NCBI GenBank assembly: GCA_022360175.1
Contig: JAKSDI010000207.1
Span: 1-64,000, forward strand
DNA: 64,000 bases
Direction of reading: 5' to 3'
Source of the DNA: Chitinophagales bacterium
Lineage (GTDB): Bacteria > Bacteroidota > Bacteroidia > Chitinophagales > Saprospiraceae
The position numbers and the translations under genes were made by a program. The notes below the pieces were generated by a model. The model was not told where the DNA came from and did not search any database. It saw nothing but the letters and a program-made list of their open reading frames with translations. Shown piece by piece: positions 14,501-21,778 of this stretch; within the stretch, counting starts at the first letter, position 1; every line of letters begins with the position of its first letter.

Positions 14501-14905
14501 TAGAATGAGCTGATTTTCATCCAGCCCATTAAGGTCATCCTCATCATACTGAAAAGCCAGTTGAGCCTGTAAAGTATGATTGCGGGCAGGATGAATACCT
14601 ACTACTTTGTTGATAGTCTTCATGCCTTGTATAGAGGTTGTTTGCTCATACAAGTCAAATTGAGTAAGGCCTATCGGTTCGGGATTAGACAGATTAATAC
14701 CAATTTCTGGTATAAACAGATCACATTCCGTTTCCAATTTCAGCGATTCAAAGGACAAATCTGCTGGCTCATTGAAAATAGAATCTGATTCCCTATTCAA
14801 AAGAGTGATGCTCAATAAAGTGAGTAACAAGCCTGCAAAAGCTAAGCCGGCATTGATACCTACTTCTTTTGATATCCCTCTGTCTTTAGTTAAAAATGAA
14901 ATCAT
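1..14905 (-). CDS. Giant exported multidomain surface protein (beta-helix, DUF8202-like, 4x50-aa modules, TSP3), C-terminus outside window
   Basis: One uninterrupted minus-strand frame runs from an ATG at 14905 past the left edge (at least 4,968 codons). I checked the frame at the start, near 3940 and near 88. A hydrophobic segment at residues ~17-37 should be a signal/anchor. In order: parallel beta-helix opening with a [12 protein letters not shown] motif (~196-526); four tandem blocks (~625-2307) with DQSGN, AGIGRDD and [11 protein letters not shown] motifs, as in laminin-G-like/DUF8202 proteins; five four-repeat modules between TSP3 stretches (~2340-3845); a lamin-tail-like domain (~3968-4088); then Asp-rich TSP3 repeats of ~111 residues to the window edge. 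TSP3 DxDxDG loops bind calcium in known proteins. I infer a T9SS-exported adhesin or sheath-like filament; the sorting domain would lie outside the window. No partner gene is adjacent. Function is not established. Confidence 0.9.
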   Translation of the reverse strand, partial: MISFLTKDRGISKEVGINAGLAFAGLLLTLLSITLLNRESDSIFNEPADLSFESLKLETECDLFIPEIGINLSNPEPIGLTQFDLYEQTTSIQGMKTINKVVGIHPARNHTLQAQLAFQYDEDDLNGLDENQLILYSSTDNGKTWTPHRNSVVDPLNNSIHLDGIEHFSLWTAAEPPAAGGADVNTNAAAVVATFTVTNTNDSGPGSLRQAITDANAAGDGPHTINFSVAGTIALASNLPAITVADVTIDGLSAPGAACGAPTVELDGGGDGGRTVGILVTNTSGPVIKGLVIRNFDGTGIALTNVSSSVIQCNFIGTDITGTALGGAIPFFTYGDKGNFGRGISIVTTAAATGPAGGHIIGNDGDNVNDANEWNLISGNGQGGIRFTEATGTSLDGNRIAGNLFGTDVTGAVGAMATTTNLGNGNGGIIFDGGTLATGDGSDNNVVEGNTVAYNGVGTLAGIAIWSPSTGNRLSQNILFGNVAVGIDLYAGSAQDGVSNNDVNDTDAGGNGRLNFPVLNTITDYGNGTVDVSFDYQGLANTSFEIELYSNPSGADASNHGEAEVYHAAGTFMTDGSGNGSYTFTNVTADPGDNFAALAIDVATGNTSELSNTTTGVVQGGVVNAPGGVTTALAHWSKADMDVFSDAGTTPATDGNSVQQWNDQSGQSLHLSQTTASQQPTYVDGSEVTNFNPALDFNDDFLTNLGQVVQTSDDFTMIAVGATDVTGGIRTIYSYGDNGNDPTMDLEGTWISPWLDGSSPAHQDFFHNQLPIGKPMIWSMRALNGVADDLIFSFQGEEVSTNLEQVNHANFGNTIDVGSDGGGEDWDGRIMEVISYAQKLSSADLQKVNSYLALKYGLTLRTVDSDATITEGDYVASNGTKIWDYTANMAYHYDVAGIGRDDASILHQKQSKSVEDNTPANGMDAIVTIGIGNGLADDNASNVNSFTSDLSFLMWGNNNSAASFGTSYTPNSFTPAAGYFHMDRIWRVKETGTVGTVSVQGPDNASHLLVHSSNNFGSGSPTEIALTDDGSGNMVATVDFTDGQYFTFGAELTAPGGVAGSLQLWVKGDAGTSSTTNGTAVNTWMDQSLNGNDMSVTAANRDPFYTDPAITSNFNPTVTFDGSNDGMEIAPFMTGVEPGGSVFSAAANNTPGTGFDNLVVFGIDNPHLGTAAATGKPLGYCNGSSPIRNDHPADPVSGQFHIWSWEWDMANEPSNVLSNTGLDVIFDGQVNTVADMEIRESSFANGAPAADQFQIGSYEAVEVWDGPIGEVAVYSRNLTPAESQRVNSYFSIKWGTTLDNDPASSTVNYDYLNSAGTSIWSGTTDAAYQSYHNDVAGIGRDDASGLNQKQSKSVNSDAILAIYNGNQSGGLPIDNASNASSFTNQSFLVWGNNNSSASYGALYTPNSFTPVAGYFHMDRIWKVAETGTVGTVTVKGPASADHLLVHNSNNFSSGSPTEIALTDDGSGNMVATVDFTDGQYFTFGNEIEAPGCVATNLRAWFKSDAGVTESGMVSQWNDQSGNANHATQADANKQPTFVDGSSSNFNFNPTMDYTESQDELVSSLNINSGSGSFDPLTAFIVYELDVGTGNIAFWGNDDFGDRWMGATHYGLGGGAGGTAYSGANVTGLPLIHTSKLAESSATGASIWVNGEEQLIPNTNTGEYNTGDLMTAIGGVGPDRADWTFDGQIAEVVFYATDLTATERQKVESYLAIKYGVTLDQTIATNYLDGAGNTIWDATANAAYTNDVAGIGRDNCQGLSQKQSQSVNGGSVVAIYNGDQSGGLPADNVSNATSFTADQSFLIWGHNGSTISYGTTYTPNSFTPAAGYFHMDRIWKVQETGTVSVVTIHALNGADHLLIHNSADFSTGTPTEIAMVDDGNGNMVATVNLTNGQFFTFGRELTAPGGVAANMQFWGRADAGVLAGGTSASNGSMVDFWLDQSGNGKDAVQGDVAKQPIFVDGTNSNFNFNPTIDYPESRDELVTPLDINAISAGFDPLTTFIVYQLDVGTGAIGLWGNDVFGDRWAGATHYGTGGGNQPYTSDATTTGIPFVHTTNFEHSNSTGASLYLNGEPVVSNAPIVDHNTGATSTAIGGVGPNRTDWTFDGQIAEIVFYDRKLSTTERQKIESYLALKYGVTLDQTIATNYYSGDGSVIWNATGNSTYTNDVAGIGRDDVQGLDQKQSKSVNANTLVTIGNVTVAIDNASNPNNFSTDQSFMLWGNDGAAATLSSNYDGGTNNRLTRVWKVQETNTVGSVLIQIPTATAAGLQSIIIHASDPNFGTVDRAVDLTTNGSNYEASVDFNDGDYFTFSMDPAIPPVDTDMDGIADVNDLDDDNDGILDVVEGGNTVNIENLNSGAVSTLLSNNSDNTIAALHNGTFLGIGNNGADHFGYYINGGTIDLENLNTGVVASLTAANVDNTINAHSNSNLIGIGNNGADHFGYYINGGTIDLENLNTGAVTSLVAVNVDNTIAAHSNGTLIGIGNNGAAHYGYYINGGTIDLENLNTGTVTSLTAANVDNTINAKNVGLELGIGNNGAAHFGYYITDNNTDGDGLANRLDLDSDNDGIPDNIEAQTTAAYITPTGIYDVNGVDMAYSGGLIPVNTDGTDNPDYLDTDSDNEGADDATEGGVTANPTYADVNGSLDDPTTLSDSDGDGEVDFRDGVEFCDLNFYRIAPGVGNLITYDDLSGFVSDAGIAGNSLPAHYYDNPTDDNFANAGKIYRIGPGVGLLHEYNSLASYISDNHDATYPIPAHYYDEAADGFFAFEGKIYRIGPGTATLYEYDNLSNFVSDAVDASYSIPAHYYDEPTDDVFAGGGKIYRVGPGVGQLLEYNTLASFLGNAADASYGLPAHYYDEGADGFFIFGEECPALETDCSDGIDNDGDGLTDCDDDNCSGQIVCVSTDTDMDGIADADDLDDDNDGILDAVEESGKGVFYGYHGGAVHTYDFHPATGFTNLNTIQVINDAAMLQVTPDGDDNIGFGIVEGKMYGYNGIALYSYDFDPVTGLSNPIAIQTFTDAFVFQPTSNGDDNWGIGIIGDKLYGYNGIGIYSYDFNPQTGVSNPTLIQTISDNMMFQSISTDGQDNWGVGIIGNKLYGYHGGNLYSYDFDPMTGASNPQLIQTITDVAMMQSIANAGSDNWGIGLYYDCDGDGIVNRLDLDSDNDGIPDNIEAQTTAGYIAPSGTYDANGVDMAYSGGLTPVNTDGTDNPDYIDTDSDNEGANDATEAGVNANPTYADVNGSLDDPTTLSDSDSDGEVDYRDAIFNTPALDTDMDGIADADDLDDDNDGILDDEEAQQGIYTIANGPGAHIFFWPTVADLVAQTNGVDLGDPAGAWDGVDDAYWMNPVTGRIYGIQGGATAHVFSWPTVTDFIAQSNMTDHGDVAGGVWDGVDDGYWMGPDGVLYGINQSTTGHVFSWPTIADFIAQSNTTDHGDPAGGWDGSDDCYWMGEDGVLYAIANGAGAHVFSWPTIADFIAQSNTTDHGDAAGGWDGTDDGYWAGRPFVDTDGDNIANHLDLDSDNDGIPDNIEAQTTAGYIAPSGTYDANGVDNAYSGGLTPVNTDGTDNPDYLDTDSDNEGANDATESGNINANPTYVDVNGSLDDPSTLPDSDGDGIADFQDDTDDSTDTDMDGVADADDLDDDNDGILDVNEGCETQIFYMENAGVDYQPLPGSTGTPTGSDIGTAVGTGLWTTTLDIAIDEDNDWMYVLWNDFSLVRYDMTPAGVPTGSPVTLIGPGLWTTTEAIAIDEDNDRIYALLNDDSVVYFPLNASGTPTGSPTTVIGTSLWFDVESIGIDRSTNRIYQLLFNGNLRYALLNASGVPVGNTTVIGAGQWGTIDAIGIGESNCLADFDGDNVYDHLDLDSDNDGIPDNVEAQTTAGYIAPSGTYDANGVDNAYSGGLTPVNTDGADNPDYLDTDSDNEGADDATESGNINAGETYADVNGSLDDPTTLPDTDSDASTGGDVDYRDDSDDNGVRLLCVNPVTEEVVLKNFGTGIVDISGYRLCSAFSYTTDLASQTVTAGFLNLAPGATVTLSLTEINLDENGADLGLYRTGTTDFSDENYMIDFTQWETGGNGRESVAVAKGIWTAGQFVSSTPDYCYTGNGTTDNGASFWSGDDDMDGVNDIDDPNDNDPCTPTTDNINCDSDGDGVPNPIETAEGTNPNDGSSFVDSDSDGTSDYEEVGTAYPTSDADNDGVVDGVETNSDPYADADGDLIPAYLDDNDNNDAIGNVDGMVEPAFDDDNNGIADFQEADNDSDGDGVPNGVETAENTDPNDINDFQDSDGDNTPDFVEVANGPYPAGDTDNDGVTDGDETPSNPYADVDGDGVPAYLDDNDNNPALGNTNNQVEPAFDTDNNGIADFLDPSSDSDGDGVPNNVELAENTDPNDVNDFQDSDADGTPDYVEVTAGPYPTGDADNDGVADGDESPSDPYADADGDGIPAYLDDNDHNPAIGNLNGQIEPAFDTDNNGVADFTEPTNDTDGDGVPNGVETAEGTDPNDINDFQDSDGNSTPDYVQVAAGPYPTGDADGDGSTDGNETPSDPYADADNDGVPAYLDDNENNPAIGNDNGQVEPAFDPDNNGIADFTDPNSDSDGDGVPNRVEVAEGTDPNNGANFVDSDNDNIPDYVEVGDSYPTSDADGDGVNDGTETGGNNPYADADGDGTPAYLDDNDNNPAIGDLNGLVQPLFDSDGNGIADFQDPANDSDGDGVPNNIELGEGTNPNNPLSFVDSDGDGTSDYEEVTTAPYPAGDADEDGVVDGGESPSNPYADVDGDGIPAYLDDDDTDDSIGNVDALPEGIFDTDGNGIADFQDASNDADGDGVPNDVENAEGTDPNDGTDFQDSDHDGIPDYVEVTTSYPTSDADGDGVVDGVETNSDPYADVDGDGVPAYLDDNDNNDAIGNVDGMVEGSFDMDNNGIADFQDSTNDSDGDGVPNGVELAENTDPNDINDFQDTDGDNTPDYVEVGNSFPA
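2645..3005 (-). other. Lamin-tail-like (LTD) domain within the giant protein
   Basis: Encodes a ~120-residue stretch with the LTD pattern: [20 protein letters not shown], then [12 protein letters not shown], and a late TQWETGGNG segment. In known proteins LTDs are immunoglobulin-fold modules, common in large secreted bacterial proteins. It separates the five-module region from the C-terminal TSP3 array. Confidence 0.6.
3385..3975 (-). repeat. Module E: four ~50-residue repeats
   Basis: Four consecutive units in the giant protein. Each carries a PxGxP(T/V)G(S/N) turn, a TVIGxGLWxTxxxIxID core and an NDRIYxLxxD strand. The unit is specific to this module and not found in the other four. TSP3 stretches containing [11 protein letters not shown] and [11 protein letters not shown] flank it. 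Confidence 0.7.
4400..5035 (-). repeat. Module D: four ~50-residue repeats
   Basis: Four units sharing [29 protein letters not shown] and DDxYWMGxDGxLYxI. Repeats two to four are nearly identical at the DNA level, which suggests recent amplification or gene conversion. TSP3 stretches flank the module. Confidence 0.75.
5475..6127 (-). repeat. Module C: four ~53-residue repeats
   Basis: Four units sharing [18 protein letters not shown], SNPxxIQTxTD and [13 protein letters not shown]. The period is about 160 bp. The aromatic strands and Asp/Gly turns look like beta-propeller blades. Confidence 0.75.
6330..6920 (-). repeat. Module B: four 49-residue repeats
   Basis: Four units at a steady 146-147-bp spacing, each with [16 protein letters not shown], NLxxFVSDAxDASY and [13 protein letters not shown]. 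Immediately downstream is a [18 protein letters not shown] metal-binding stretch before the next TSP3 segment. Confidence 0.75.
7265..7870 (-). repeat. Module A: four 50-residue repeats
   Basis: Four units at exactly 150-bp spacing (the same ten-base block starts at about 7281, 7431, 7581 and 7731). Each contains [26 protein letters not shown] and a VDNTIxAHSN segment. Even spacing with in-frame identity shows a recent in-frame expansion. Confidence 0.8.
7985..13050 (-). repeat. Four tandem ~415-435-residue blocks (laminin-G-like/DUF8202 type)
   Basis: Blocks begin near 13035, 11745, 10440 and 9205, each at an APGGV motif. Each has a WxKxDAGxxxxxG opening, a DQSGN turn, FNPTxDF, a [19 protein letters not shown] strand, [11 protein letters not shown], and a C-terminal half with [15 protein letters not shown] and DGQYFTFG. 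Blocks of this kind are common in large secreted Bacteroidota proteins and are thought to be concanavalin/laminin-G-like carbohydrate-binding folds (family knowledge). Confidence 0.75.
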
Positions 14906-15108
14906 GATATCTTAGTTTTGAACAAAAGAATCCTAGTCTCTGGCCAGTGCAATTCCTGAACAGAGGACAAAAACAGGATACGACAGCATTAAAATTCCGA
15001 AACAGTTATTATGTATGGACAAACCAATACACAGCACTAGTCAGGAAGACTAAAAATTTGCTGTTATATATCCTAACACACAGGTTTAAATTGGGAGATG
15101 TAAAGGTA

Positions 15109-15222
15109 CTATCCGCAGTCAAGGCAACATCCCTTTCCTCGTAGGTTTGCCCCTACTTTTGATTGGGCAAATCCACTTAAGAAATAGAGTGTTAACAAAG
15201 CAAAAAGTAATTTTTCTTTCAT
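15109..15222 (-). CDS. Small secreted peptide, 37 residues
   Basis: A short frame with a convincing N-terminal signal: MKEK, a run of Leu/Phe/Ala, then GFAQ as a likely cleavage site. About 17 residues follow, ending in a cysteine-rich tail (GCCLDCG). It lies upstream of the giant gene in the same orientation, with a ~200-bp gap. I do not recognise a family. It may be a small secreted peptide or the decayed start of a larger secreted protein. The signal-like start is what supports it; length alone would not. Confidence 0.4.
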   Translation of the reverse strand: MKEKLLFALLTLYFLSGFAQSKVGANLRGKGCCLDCG

Positions 15223-15810
15223 GATGATTATTTTTAAAAGTTTGTTTTAAAGCATTGGTTTGGAGATATGCCTTCTTTCAAAAGAGGAAATACAAAGATC
15301 AGGATGGAACTAATATTCCATCCTGCCAAATTCCCTGTATAGTTAACAATTATGGAGGCAAGGTTTGACTTGCCATAATCACAAAAAAGTCTGTTTTTAA
15401 GGTAGTTGTTCGTTTTCGTTTCATGAGACTAATTGATTATTTTGGTTTTCAATTAGCTTTGGGATTATTTTCGATTAAGAGAGCTTGTTGAGAAGTTACA
15501 TTTTGTACTATCAACTCTCATTAAATCTCTAGGAGCCCCCAGAGAATGAATAAGCAAGGCGGCAGCAAACAAGCTAATACATTGCTCTTCAAAACCTTAA
15601 CAAAACAAGCTCTAATCATTGAACTCCTTCGCTTAGGAAAAAGAGCTGCTCTTAATAATAAAACGACGACTGGACAGCTCTTTTTAAACCTAAACAAATT
15701 GCGACCTAAGCGCTAGTGCTCTGTTAACACTTAGAAGGGGAGCACTTAGCTTTTTTGCAAACTCCCTTAAATAGTGCATACTTATTTCGGATATACCATC
15801 CCGTTGGAGG
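15223..15810. other. Gene-free spacer, left half of a duplicated segment
   Basis: No supported gene. The part from ~15290 resembles 17250-17540 (shared 'aggatggaa...ttcca.cctgcc' and 'taggaaaaagagctgct' blocks). It also contains a perfect hairpin and, at 15714-15731, a lone copy of the inverted-repeat end TAGTGCTCTGTTAACACT. Confidence 0.5.
15638..15685. terminator. Hairpin, possible bidirectional terminator
   Basis: Perfect 11-bp arms, AAAAAGAGCTG and CAGCTCTTTTT, around a 26-nt loop. It lies downstream of the 15811-15981 minus-strand frame. A one-mismatch copy at 17446-17483 sits downstream of the paralogous gene. Confidence 0.5.
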
Positions 15811-15981
15811 TTAAATTCGATTTATAGTTTTTCCAAAGGAGACCAGATTCATACTGCAAATCCATGTTCCCATACATCCGTTTTCGGGATAACCAAATTG
15901 GAATTCAATTTGTAGTTTCATTGCTACTATGGAATGTATGGGTCGGTGAATTATACTTTCTGGATCATGGGCTAAGTTCAT
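15811..15981 (-). pseudogene. Truncated copy of the GC-GT-ICS protein, 56 residues
   Basis: Starts MNLAHDPES and keeps the core GYPENGCMGTWICSMNLVS, matching GNPRHGCLGTGICSIDLVS of the 147-residue paralogue at 17539-17982. After this core the frame stops early. Comparison with the paralogue shows that a ~270-bp middle section is missing and that the sequence resumes near the paralogue's 3' end in another frame ('ccgttggagg' is conserved after both). It may still make a short protein, but I read it as an internal-deletion derivative. It follows the micropeptide at 16061-16141 by 79 bp. Confidence 0.55.
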
Positions 15982-16060
15982 TTTTATGTTGTGTTTAAAA
16001 CTGTTAATGTTTTGAAGGCTTTAAGATTTAGGTATAGGTCACATTCCTCCTTTTATCGTT

Positions 16061-16141
16061 TTATGGTATAATCACATCTCCAATTACAATTGTACTATTG
16101 CTTGTAGAAGAGTGATGTTGGGTAGATGTCAAGTTTTTCAT
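16061..16141 (-). CDS. Micropeptide copy 1, 26 residues (NTIVIGD family)
   Basis: A 26-codon frame starting MKNLT, with a Ser/Thr/His-rich middle and the C-terminus SNSTIVIGDVIIP. A second copy at 18046-18123 has MKILT and SNNTIVIGDIIAP. The ends are conserved at protein level while DNA and middle residues diverge, which supports translation. A Bacteroidota promoter lies just upstream, and a GC-GT-ICS frame follows. I know no named family. It could be a peptide signal, a modified-peptide precursor, a small toxin or a leader peptide. Confidence 0.5.
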   Translation of the reverse strand: MKNLTSTQHHSSTSNSTIVIGDVIIP

Positions 16142-16178
16142 GATTTGATGATTTTATCTTTGTTGTTAATTACATAAG

Positions 16179-16209
16179 CAAATTTAGGGGCAGACTGCCC
16201 TTTACACAA
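16179..16209 (-). promoter_or_regulatory. Promoter of micropeptide copy 1 (TTG-N20-TAAATTTG)
   Basis: On the minus strand, TTG (16209-16207) is followed after exactly 20 nt by TAAATTTG (16186-16179), matching the Bacteroidota sigma-ABfr consensus TTG/TAnnTTTG. The start codon is 38 nt downstream. The paralogous locus has the same elements and spacing, and both continue with GCTTATGTAATT. Confidence 0.7.
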
Positions 16210-16477
16210 GGAAAAACAAGCAGTTGGCTTACCTTAAAGGAAGGATAACTGGGCAGAAGAAAAAACCAACAAAATCTTGATAACCAATACATTAACACAC
16301 AAACTACAGTTGTTTTTCGAGCCAATAAAATAAGCCGACGTAGAAAAAAAGTTTATTCATTTCCCATGATTATCCTGTGCTTCAAACTCGGATGAATGAT
16401 TATTCCAGGCTTAGGAGCTATCTACCTCATAGATATCTCTAGTGGGCGGATGACAGGTAGAATTTCGCAGATCGTAT

Positions 16478-16721
16478 TTGTGCTTTGTTAACACTGAAAT
16501 GATGGACAGAGATTTCTCCGAAATCAATACGCTCCCCCCTCTATCAAGCATAGGTCATCGCGGAAACATTCCGCGACGAACAGAGGGTAGCCTGCGGTGT
16601 CTTTTGTGCTTACTCTTCGTTTCTGATTTGTCCACGAATGGCACGAAATGCACGAATAGTTGGTGTAATTGGTGAAATCTGTGGACACCTCACTCATCCT
16701 TTCACAATTAACAGAGCACTA
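16478..16721. mobile_element. MITE-like element 1 (~244 bp) with TAGTGCTCTGTTAA-type ends
   Basis: The left end TGCTTTGTTAACACT is degenerate. The right end AATTAACAGAGCACTA is intact and abuts the next element. The interior shares 'ttttgtgcttactcttcgtt' with element 2. There is no coding capacity. A related left end occurs alone at 15714. Confidence 0.5.
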
Positions 16722-16886
16722 GTGCTCTGTTAACACTGAAAAGACGGGTAACCTGTGGTGCTTTTTGTGCTTACTCTTCGTTAGAGAACCCCTTGCGTAG
16801 CGCTGCTATGCGCGGGAACCTCTGCCTTGATTAAGCATAAAATTCACAGACACCTCACCCATCGTTTCATAATTAACAGAGCACTA
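16720..16886. mobile_element. MITE-like element 2 (167 bp) with terminal inverted repeats
   Basis: Begins TAGTGCTCTGTTAACACT and ends AATTAACAGAGCACTA, giving 14-bp perfect inverted ends. The interior resembles element 1. Where the two elements meet (16708-16733) the joined ends form a perfect 26-bp palindrome. No transposase is encoded. Confidence 0.55.
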
Positions 16887-17538
16887 GGCTGAATGGCTGC
16901 TATGGTTGTACCATTAATAGAAGAAGAAGCTTCCAGGAAAAGTGAGATAAAAGTGGTCCACAAATGGCACTTATTTCACAAATTTTCAAAACTTTCGTGC
17001 AATTGGTGATATTTACTCGGTCAGGCCTCGTGAGAAAAGTTGTGGACCTTACCACAAATAGCGCACGCAGCTATGCGGTTATTTTTTAATTAAGCCTAAT
17101 TAGCGAGGTGGTCGAGCAGGTAAGTTTGTGGGAACCCGTTAAATCTGCCTGTCCAACAGGTCCGTAGTGGCAGACTATACGGCACAGAGGGTGGTGAGCA
17201 ACCAAATAATTGCAGGTAGAGATTAAACCAATAATTAATCATTTTTTGGTATAAAAAGTCAGGATGGAAGCAATCTTCCACCCTGCCTATCATGTATAGT
17301 CAACAATTATGGTGGTAACATTTTAGTCTCCACTATAATGACACATCCATTTTTGAATATTTTATCGCTCACAATATTCGATTAATGCAATTGTCTGCCG
17401 GATTAATAACTTAATCTCAAAACGGCTTTCCATTTTGCGTTTAGGAAAAAGAGCTGCTAAAAGAATGCAACAGCCCTTTTTTTAACCTAAACAAATTGTG
17501 ACCTAATAAAAAGACTCTTAGAGTATATCCGTTATGGG
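16887..17538. other. Gene-free spacer, right half of duplication
   Basis: I see no supported gene. The part from ~17250 mirrors 15290-15700. The 16.9-17.1 kb stretch contains degenerate 'ccacaaatggcac' and 'ttggtg' segments also seen at ~16630, which look like decayed repeat DNA. Confidence 0.45.
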
Positions 17539-17982
17539 TCAAAAGCCCCGTTGGAGGTCTAATTTTAGAGAATAGGTTGTTCTATTTTTTATCACTGGAT
17601 AGTAACCAGGTTTAATTTTCAGAAAATTGGTATTCCAATACAAGCAAATTTTCATTGGAATTTCAACTGGTGCAGGTATTTCGAAGAAGCCTGAATCCAG
17701 TAATTGAAAGCACTCAGAACAACACAAGTCTTTAATTGATATATCCATCTTCATTACATTCCATGATACCAGAGAACATCTAGCAATTAAGCGGCGACAA
17801 TTTCCTGCACTGCTACCTAAATGTTTTTTTTTGAGGGGGGATACTAAATCAATACTACAAATACCTGTGCCTAAACATCCATGCCTGGGGTTTCCTAATT
17901 TTACTTCCATCAGCAGTTTTGTATAAGTGCTCAGGGAAGTAACATTAAAGCCAGCAATTTCTGGCTCATGTGCGATATTCAT
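17539..17982 (-). CDS. Uncharacterised GC-GT-ICS protein, 147 residues
   Basis: Starts MNIAHEPEIAGFN. The core is GNPRHGCLGTGICSIDLVS around residues 31-49, followed by a Lys-rich stretch, a CCSECF cluster (~88-93) and IPAPVEIPMKICLYW. There is no signal peptide or membrane segment. The core is shared with the truncated copy at 15811-15981, which supports the frame. A micropeptide gene ends 63 bp upstream, and both are probably read from the promoter at 18159-18189. I recall similar small GC-G-GIC proteins in other Bacteroidota but cannot name the family. The conserved cysteines suggest metal binding or a modification site. Confidence 0.6.
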   Translation of the reverse strand: MNIAHEPEIAGFNVTSLSTYTKLLMEVKLGNPRHGCLGTGICSIDLVSPLKKKHLGSSAGNCRRLIARCSLVSWNVMKMDISIKDLCCSECFQLLDSGFFEIPAPVEIPMKICLYWNTNFLKIKPGYYPVIKNRTTYSLKLDLQRGF

Positions 17983-18045
17983 TTAATTCACATTTGAAGT
18001 TGGTTAAAACAAGCATAGTATTAGGAGGATCACATATCTAAGTAA

Positions 18046-18123
18046 TCATGGGGCAATGATATCTCCTATTACGATGGTGTTATTAGACGCTGTATAAAAT
18101 AAATTAGGTGTTAAAATTTTCAT
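18046..18123 (-). CDS. Micropeptide copy 2, 25 residues (NTIVIGD family)
   Basis: A 25-codon frame with N-terminus MKILTPNLF and C-terminus SNNTIVIGDIIAP. It is the paralogue of 16061-16141, where first residues and last ~12 are conserved. The promoter is 35 nt upstream of the start and a GC-GT-ICS gene is 63 bp downstream, so the peptide plus cysteine-protein order is the same in both copies. The function is unknown. Confidence 0.5.
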   Translation of the reverse strand: MKILTPNLFYTASNNTIVIGDIIAP

Positions 18124-18158
18124 GACTTATGATTTGTTATTAGCAATAATTACATAAG

Positions 18159-18189
18159 CAAAATTACTATATGTACTAGCTTCGTTCAA
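18159..18189 (-). promoter_or_regulatory. Promoter of micropeptide copy 2 (TTG-N20-TAATTTTG)
   Basis: Minus strand TTG (18189-18187), 20-nt spacer, TAATTTTG (18166-18159). Elements and spacer length are identical to copy 1, although most spacer bases differ. Conservation of the elements but not the spacer indicates function. Confidence 0.7.
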
Positions 18190-18570
18190 GGAAAAACCAA
18201 CGGTTCGCTTACTTTAAAAAGGCATATAAAAAGCGCAAGAACAAAAAAGTAAAAAGCTAACAATCAGCTATTTACCACCAGCACATTATAATTAAAAGCA
18301 TACAAAAGGAGTCAATTTAAACCCTGTTTTATCACTATAAAATGAGTTCAAATTTGCATGACATAATCAATCTTTCTTTAGAGAAGATGATAGTCTCAAT
18401 CGCGTATAATCCTTTAATAACTAATATCATTCCAGGTAGATAAAAAGGTGAATGCGTTCTTTTTTCTCTGCTATCTCAAGGGGGGGGATAGCGTACAAAT
18501 ATTTGTCCATGTAATTGTAATGTTATTTCACAATTGAAAACCGGTTGGAGAGGGATATTCCAGAGGTAAA
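18190..18570. other. Gene-free spacer
   Basis: AT-rich, with no supported frame. It contains a short poly-G run ('ggggggg' near 18481). The first ~50 bases resemble the region upstream of the copy 1 promoter; beyond that I see nothing. Confidence 0.4.
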
Positions 18571-18593
18571 GCCTAGCAATTTTTATGCTAGGC
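18571..18593 (-). terminator. Terminator of the 514-residue gene
   Basis: Stem GCCTAGCA / TGCTAGGC with a short AT loop. On the minus strand it is followed by TTTACC. It overlaps the stop codon of the gene ending at 18583. Confidence 0.55.
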
Positions 18594-20127
18594 CGTTTTT
18601 CTTACGTTTTAGATGCGCACGGTGAAAACTAGAGTCAAGAGAAAGTAAGGTGAAGTCCCAAAGTTGTTCATAAGGAATCACTTCAATATCATGTGCCTGA
18701 TTAGCCACTTCCAAAGGTACCTGATACAGTTTTTTGAGTAAGTCTCCTGTTTTTCTACTCACGGCGACTTTGTGATAGTGTGTAGATGGAAGTTTGCATA
18801 ACATCTTAATGAAGCAATTGCTACGATAAGTATGATCTTTAGTAAGGTAGCGGTAAGCATATTTTCTAACGGAATCGATACGATTAGCAGCCAATTCATA
18901 ACGACCATTCAATACTAAAAACAGAATCTGAATAACCAGTATAGATATATTGAGTCCTCTTTTATCTTTTGAATAAATAGGTATTTCATTCAAAAATTTA
19001 TTCAGTTTAAATCCAGAGGGAGCTTCTCCATCTTTGAGTTTAATCTTGTTTATTAAAATCAGATAATGCGTATAAGCTTCAAAAATTTTCCATACTTCAA
19101 TTACAGGTGCGGGTAAATAAGTATACCTTGGATGAGCAAATGTTTGTACTAGGATACGATAAGCTTCCTGATACTGCTCACTATGCATCGCTAATAAAAA
19201 GTAGTTTTCCTGAAATTTGAACCAGTTAAAACTTCCTTCATTAACCATTCCCTGACACAGTTCTACTATCTTTCTACCTGCTTCGTATTTTTTAAGCTGC
19301 GTAAAACAAACCAGTAACTGATAAGCAAAAATTAATATAGGCGTAGTAGCCTGATAATCTTTCGATTCAAAATATTCAATAGCTTCTTCTGCAATCTCTA
19401 TACTCTTTTCATAATCATTCTTACTCATATGTTGATTAAGGTGAATAAAATATAAGCTAAATCGTAGTCGATAGCTATCATCTTCTTCTAAATAATCAAC
19501 AATTTCTTCGTGAAATTTTGCAGCCATTTCTTCCAACTCAGGCTTAGTGGCCTTACTATTAACATAATTAAGCACTAGTTCTGTATAGTACATTTCCGCT
19601 TTATTCTCCATCATCCAAAGGCGTTCGTATTTCTGAAAAAGTGCATTATATTGCTCATACTTTTTCAAATTGCCTTTACGCGTTCCATAATGTAAACGGA
19701 GGATACGCGATATATCCATTACCAATTCGGAAAACTCGAATCGCTGTGCCTGCCTTAATATGTTATGGCTAATAGTGATTGCCGAATTTCGAGCATCTTT
19801 ACCCAAAAGGATCTTAACGATCGCCCAGTTTTTATAACACTCATAGTAAGCTTTTTGGCGGTCGTTATAATGAGGTTCATTTAGATCAATGAGAAACAAA
19901 CAATCTAGCAAGCGACTTTTTAGAGAATGCTTTAGTTTTTGATAATTTTGATCTTGCTTTTTGGCTTTGAACAGAGCAGTATATGCGTCAGCATCATTCA
20001 AAAATTCATTGTTTAAAACGCCTTGAAAAAGTCGAAATAAATTTGAGTCTTCTTGTACATTAAGTAGCTCAACACCGCGTTTTTTGTTCTTACCTATAAG
20101 AAAGACCAACTCCTGCAATACTTCCAT
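18583..20127 (-). CDS. Helical-repeat (TPR-like) cytoplasmic protein, unknown function
   Basis: 514 residues, no signal peptide or membrane segment. The sequence is almost wholly alpha-helical, with repeated aromatic/Leu helix pairs of about 35-40 residues (e.g. KYEQYNALFQKYERLWMM, YEKSIEIAEEAIEYFESK, YEAGRKIVELCQGM), a pattern typical of divergent tetratricopeptide repeats. A basic tail (HLKRKKNGLA) ends it. Similar ~500-residue proteins of unknown function occur in Saprospiraceae (family impression, not tested). It stands alone, with a terminator at its stop and ~400 bp before the LytTR regulator. A protein-interaction scaffold is the most that can be inferred. Confidence 0.75.
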   Translation of the reverse strand: MEVLQELVFLIGKNKKRGVELLNVQEDSNLFRLFQGVLNNEFLNDADAYTALFKAKKQDQNYQKLKHSLKSRLLDCLFLIDLNEPHYNDRQKAYYECYKNWAIVKILLGKDARNSAITISHNILRQAQRFEFSELVMDISRILRLHYGTRKGNLKKYEQYNALFQKYERLWMMENKAEMYYTELVLNYVNSKATKPELEEMAAKFHEEIVDYLEEDDSYRLRFSLYFIHLNQHMSKNDYEKSIEIAEEAIEYFESKDYQATTPILIFAYQLLVCFTQLKKYEAGRKIVELCQGMVNEGSFNWFKFQENYFLLAMHSEQYQEAYRILVQTFAHPRYTYLPAPVIEVWKIFEAYTHYLILINKIKLKDGEAPSGFKLNKFLNEIPIYSKDKRGLNISILVIQILFLVLNGRYELAANRIDSVRKYAYRYLTKDHTYRSNCFIKMLCKLPSTHYHKVAVSRKTGDLLKKLYQVPLEVANQAHDIEVIPYEQLWDFTLLSLDSSFHRAHLKRKKNGLA

Positions 20128-20524
20128 TTATTTGTGCATTTTACCGATTCTTTTCCTGTCTAATGATAGGAGAAGATAAGGCAGTAATTTAAAGGGATAC
20201 AGTAAATAAGTCTTTGGGATAATTTTATGTGTTGTTCTTCTTGGTAAGTATCCAGTTATCGTTTTACTATTCTAGTGTCAGTTTGTTTGTACGCAAGGGG
20301 GTAGAGCTATAAAAAGTTTTATAGTCATCTCATAAATATGGAATAGTTTATTCCTTTTTCAATTCACTCGGGGAGTACTGATTCTTCTTACTTATAAGTA
20401 CTCCACTTAAATATATAGACAATAGGCACACCAGTCATATCAAAGTGGATGAATCTTCTTCCAGAAGAAATGAATGGCATTATATATGGTGACGAAAAAT
20501 AATTAGATAATTTAATAGGTAATT
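20128..20524. other. Intergenic, no gene seen
   Basis: AT-rich 397-bp gap between two minus-strand genes. It should hold the promoter of the helical-repeat gene; I found no clear TAnnTTTG match and no hairpin worth calling. Confidence 0.4.
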
Positions 20525-21265
20525 TTAAAATTTATTCAATTTCTTCAATAGATCAGCCTTGTAGGATTTGCCAATAGATATATCTCTATTATTTACACTA
20601 ATTGTCATATTAGCAATATTAATACTTTCTATCTCCGTCAATTGCACAATACAACTGCGATGTACTTGAACAAAAAGCAGGCTTGATAGCTTCAGTTTCA
20701 TTTCTTTTAGAGGAGCCTTAATAGCAAACTTCCGCTTTGATGTATAAATAATGGAATAGTTCCCATTCGCTTCGACAACCAATATATCAGAGGTTCGTAC
20801 TTTGATATATTTATCACCACTTTTAAAGAAAAAAGTATCATTGAGTTTCTTTTGCTCTTCAACTATACTAACTGAATTAGCAAAAGGGCTCTTCCCTGCT
20901 GTTGAAGAAAGAACAACATCAATATTACTTTGCAAGGTAAAACGGTTTACTGGTTTTACGAGGTAACCAAAAGAAGATACTTCGCGCGCAGCCTGAAAAA
21001 CCTGAGGTTCTTCTAGTCCGGTTAGAAATATTACTGGAATCTCCATTTCAAGCACTTTTTTGGCTGTTTCAATGCCATTCATACGTCCTTTGATATTGAT
21101 ATCCATCAACACCAAATCAACATCCAGTTTTGCTATATCTTTGATTGCTTCATTAGCGTTATCAGATGTTCCAACCAATGAATATCCCATTTCATCTAAC
21201 ATCCTTTCTATGTCCAATGCAACTATTGGATCATCCTCCACCAAGTAGATTTTTACATTTGTCAT
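20525..21265 (-). CDS. LytTR-family response regulator
   Basis: 246 residues. Receiver domain at 1-125 with the acidic pocket EDD (10-12), phosphoacceptor Asp55 in LVLMDINIKG, and Lys in YLVKPVNRF. The LytTR DNA-binding domain is at ~150-246 (KYIKVRTSDILVVEANGNYS, LFVQVHRSCIVQL). In this family, phosphorylation by a sensor kinase drives dimerisation and binding to direct repeats. The histidine kinase at 21779-23137 is upstream on the same strand, 513 bp away, and is the obvious partner. The long gap suggests the regulator has its own promoter. Targets are unknown. Confidence 0.92.
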   Translation of the reverse strand: MTNVKIYLVEDDPIVALDIERMLDEMGYSLVGTSDNANEAIKDIAKLDVDLVLMDINIKGRMNGIETAKKVLEMEIPVIFLTGLEEPQVFQAAREVSSFGYLVKPVNRFTLQSNIDVVLSSTAGKSPFANSVSIVEEQKKLNDTFFFKSGDKYIKVRTSDILVVEANGNYSIIYTSKRKFAIKAPLKEMKLKLSSLLFVQVHRSCIVQLTEIESINIANMTISVNNRDISIGKSYKADLLKKLNKF

Positions 21266-21778
21266 ACTTAAATCTTAGTGCTTATGTTCTGTTGTTTATC
21301 AAAATTGCTAGTACCGTTGTTCTTTGTTTGTGTTTTCTCTAATCCTCCTCCTCCCTCTACCTCCCTTTTTGAGGATTGTATCAGGAACACCATACTTGAT
21401 TGTTCCAATTATCCAATCAAGTAATAATATATATACAAATGATAGCTTAGTTTTCCTCTATTTATACGTGTTAGCCTAGTCTGTAGATATTATAATCAAA
21501 CATTATGAAAAATGTTTTGATATCGATCTAGAACAAGAAAATATATGTGTTTCTTGTTTCAAGATAAAACTTAAAAGGCAAGTTACACTTTTTTTCTTTT
21601 CAAGAAACAATCACAAAAAACATTGTATCAATGTACTACAAACTTACAAATCTATAATATCTGAACTATATGATCTCTATAATAACAAGTCTAGAGAGAT
21701 TATTCGACGGATAGGTTTAGCGTGAAATCATCCAACGTAGAGGATATGAGCAAAAATCAAATTAGTCGTTTTATCAAG
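21266..21778. other. Long leader/intergenic region before the LytTR gene
   Basis: No gene. It holds a purine-rich minus-strand tract (21341-21370: repeated GGAGG/GGGAGG) and an imperfect hairpin near 21497-21521 (ATCAAACATT / AATGTTTTGAT). These could be regulatory elements of the regulator mRNA, but neither is proven. Confidence 0.4.

Noticed and set aside
13572..14513. Plus-strand frames of 133 and 169 residues
   Set aside because: Antisense to the beta-helix region; no domain, no promoter, biased by the coding strand.
16478..16675. 65-residue plus-strand frame
   Set aside because: Lies wholly within a MITE-like element and uses its inverted end as start.
17096..17293. 65-residue minus-strand frame
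   Set aside because: Falls in duplicated decayed DNA; the corresponding part of the other copy is not open.
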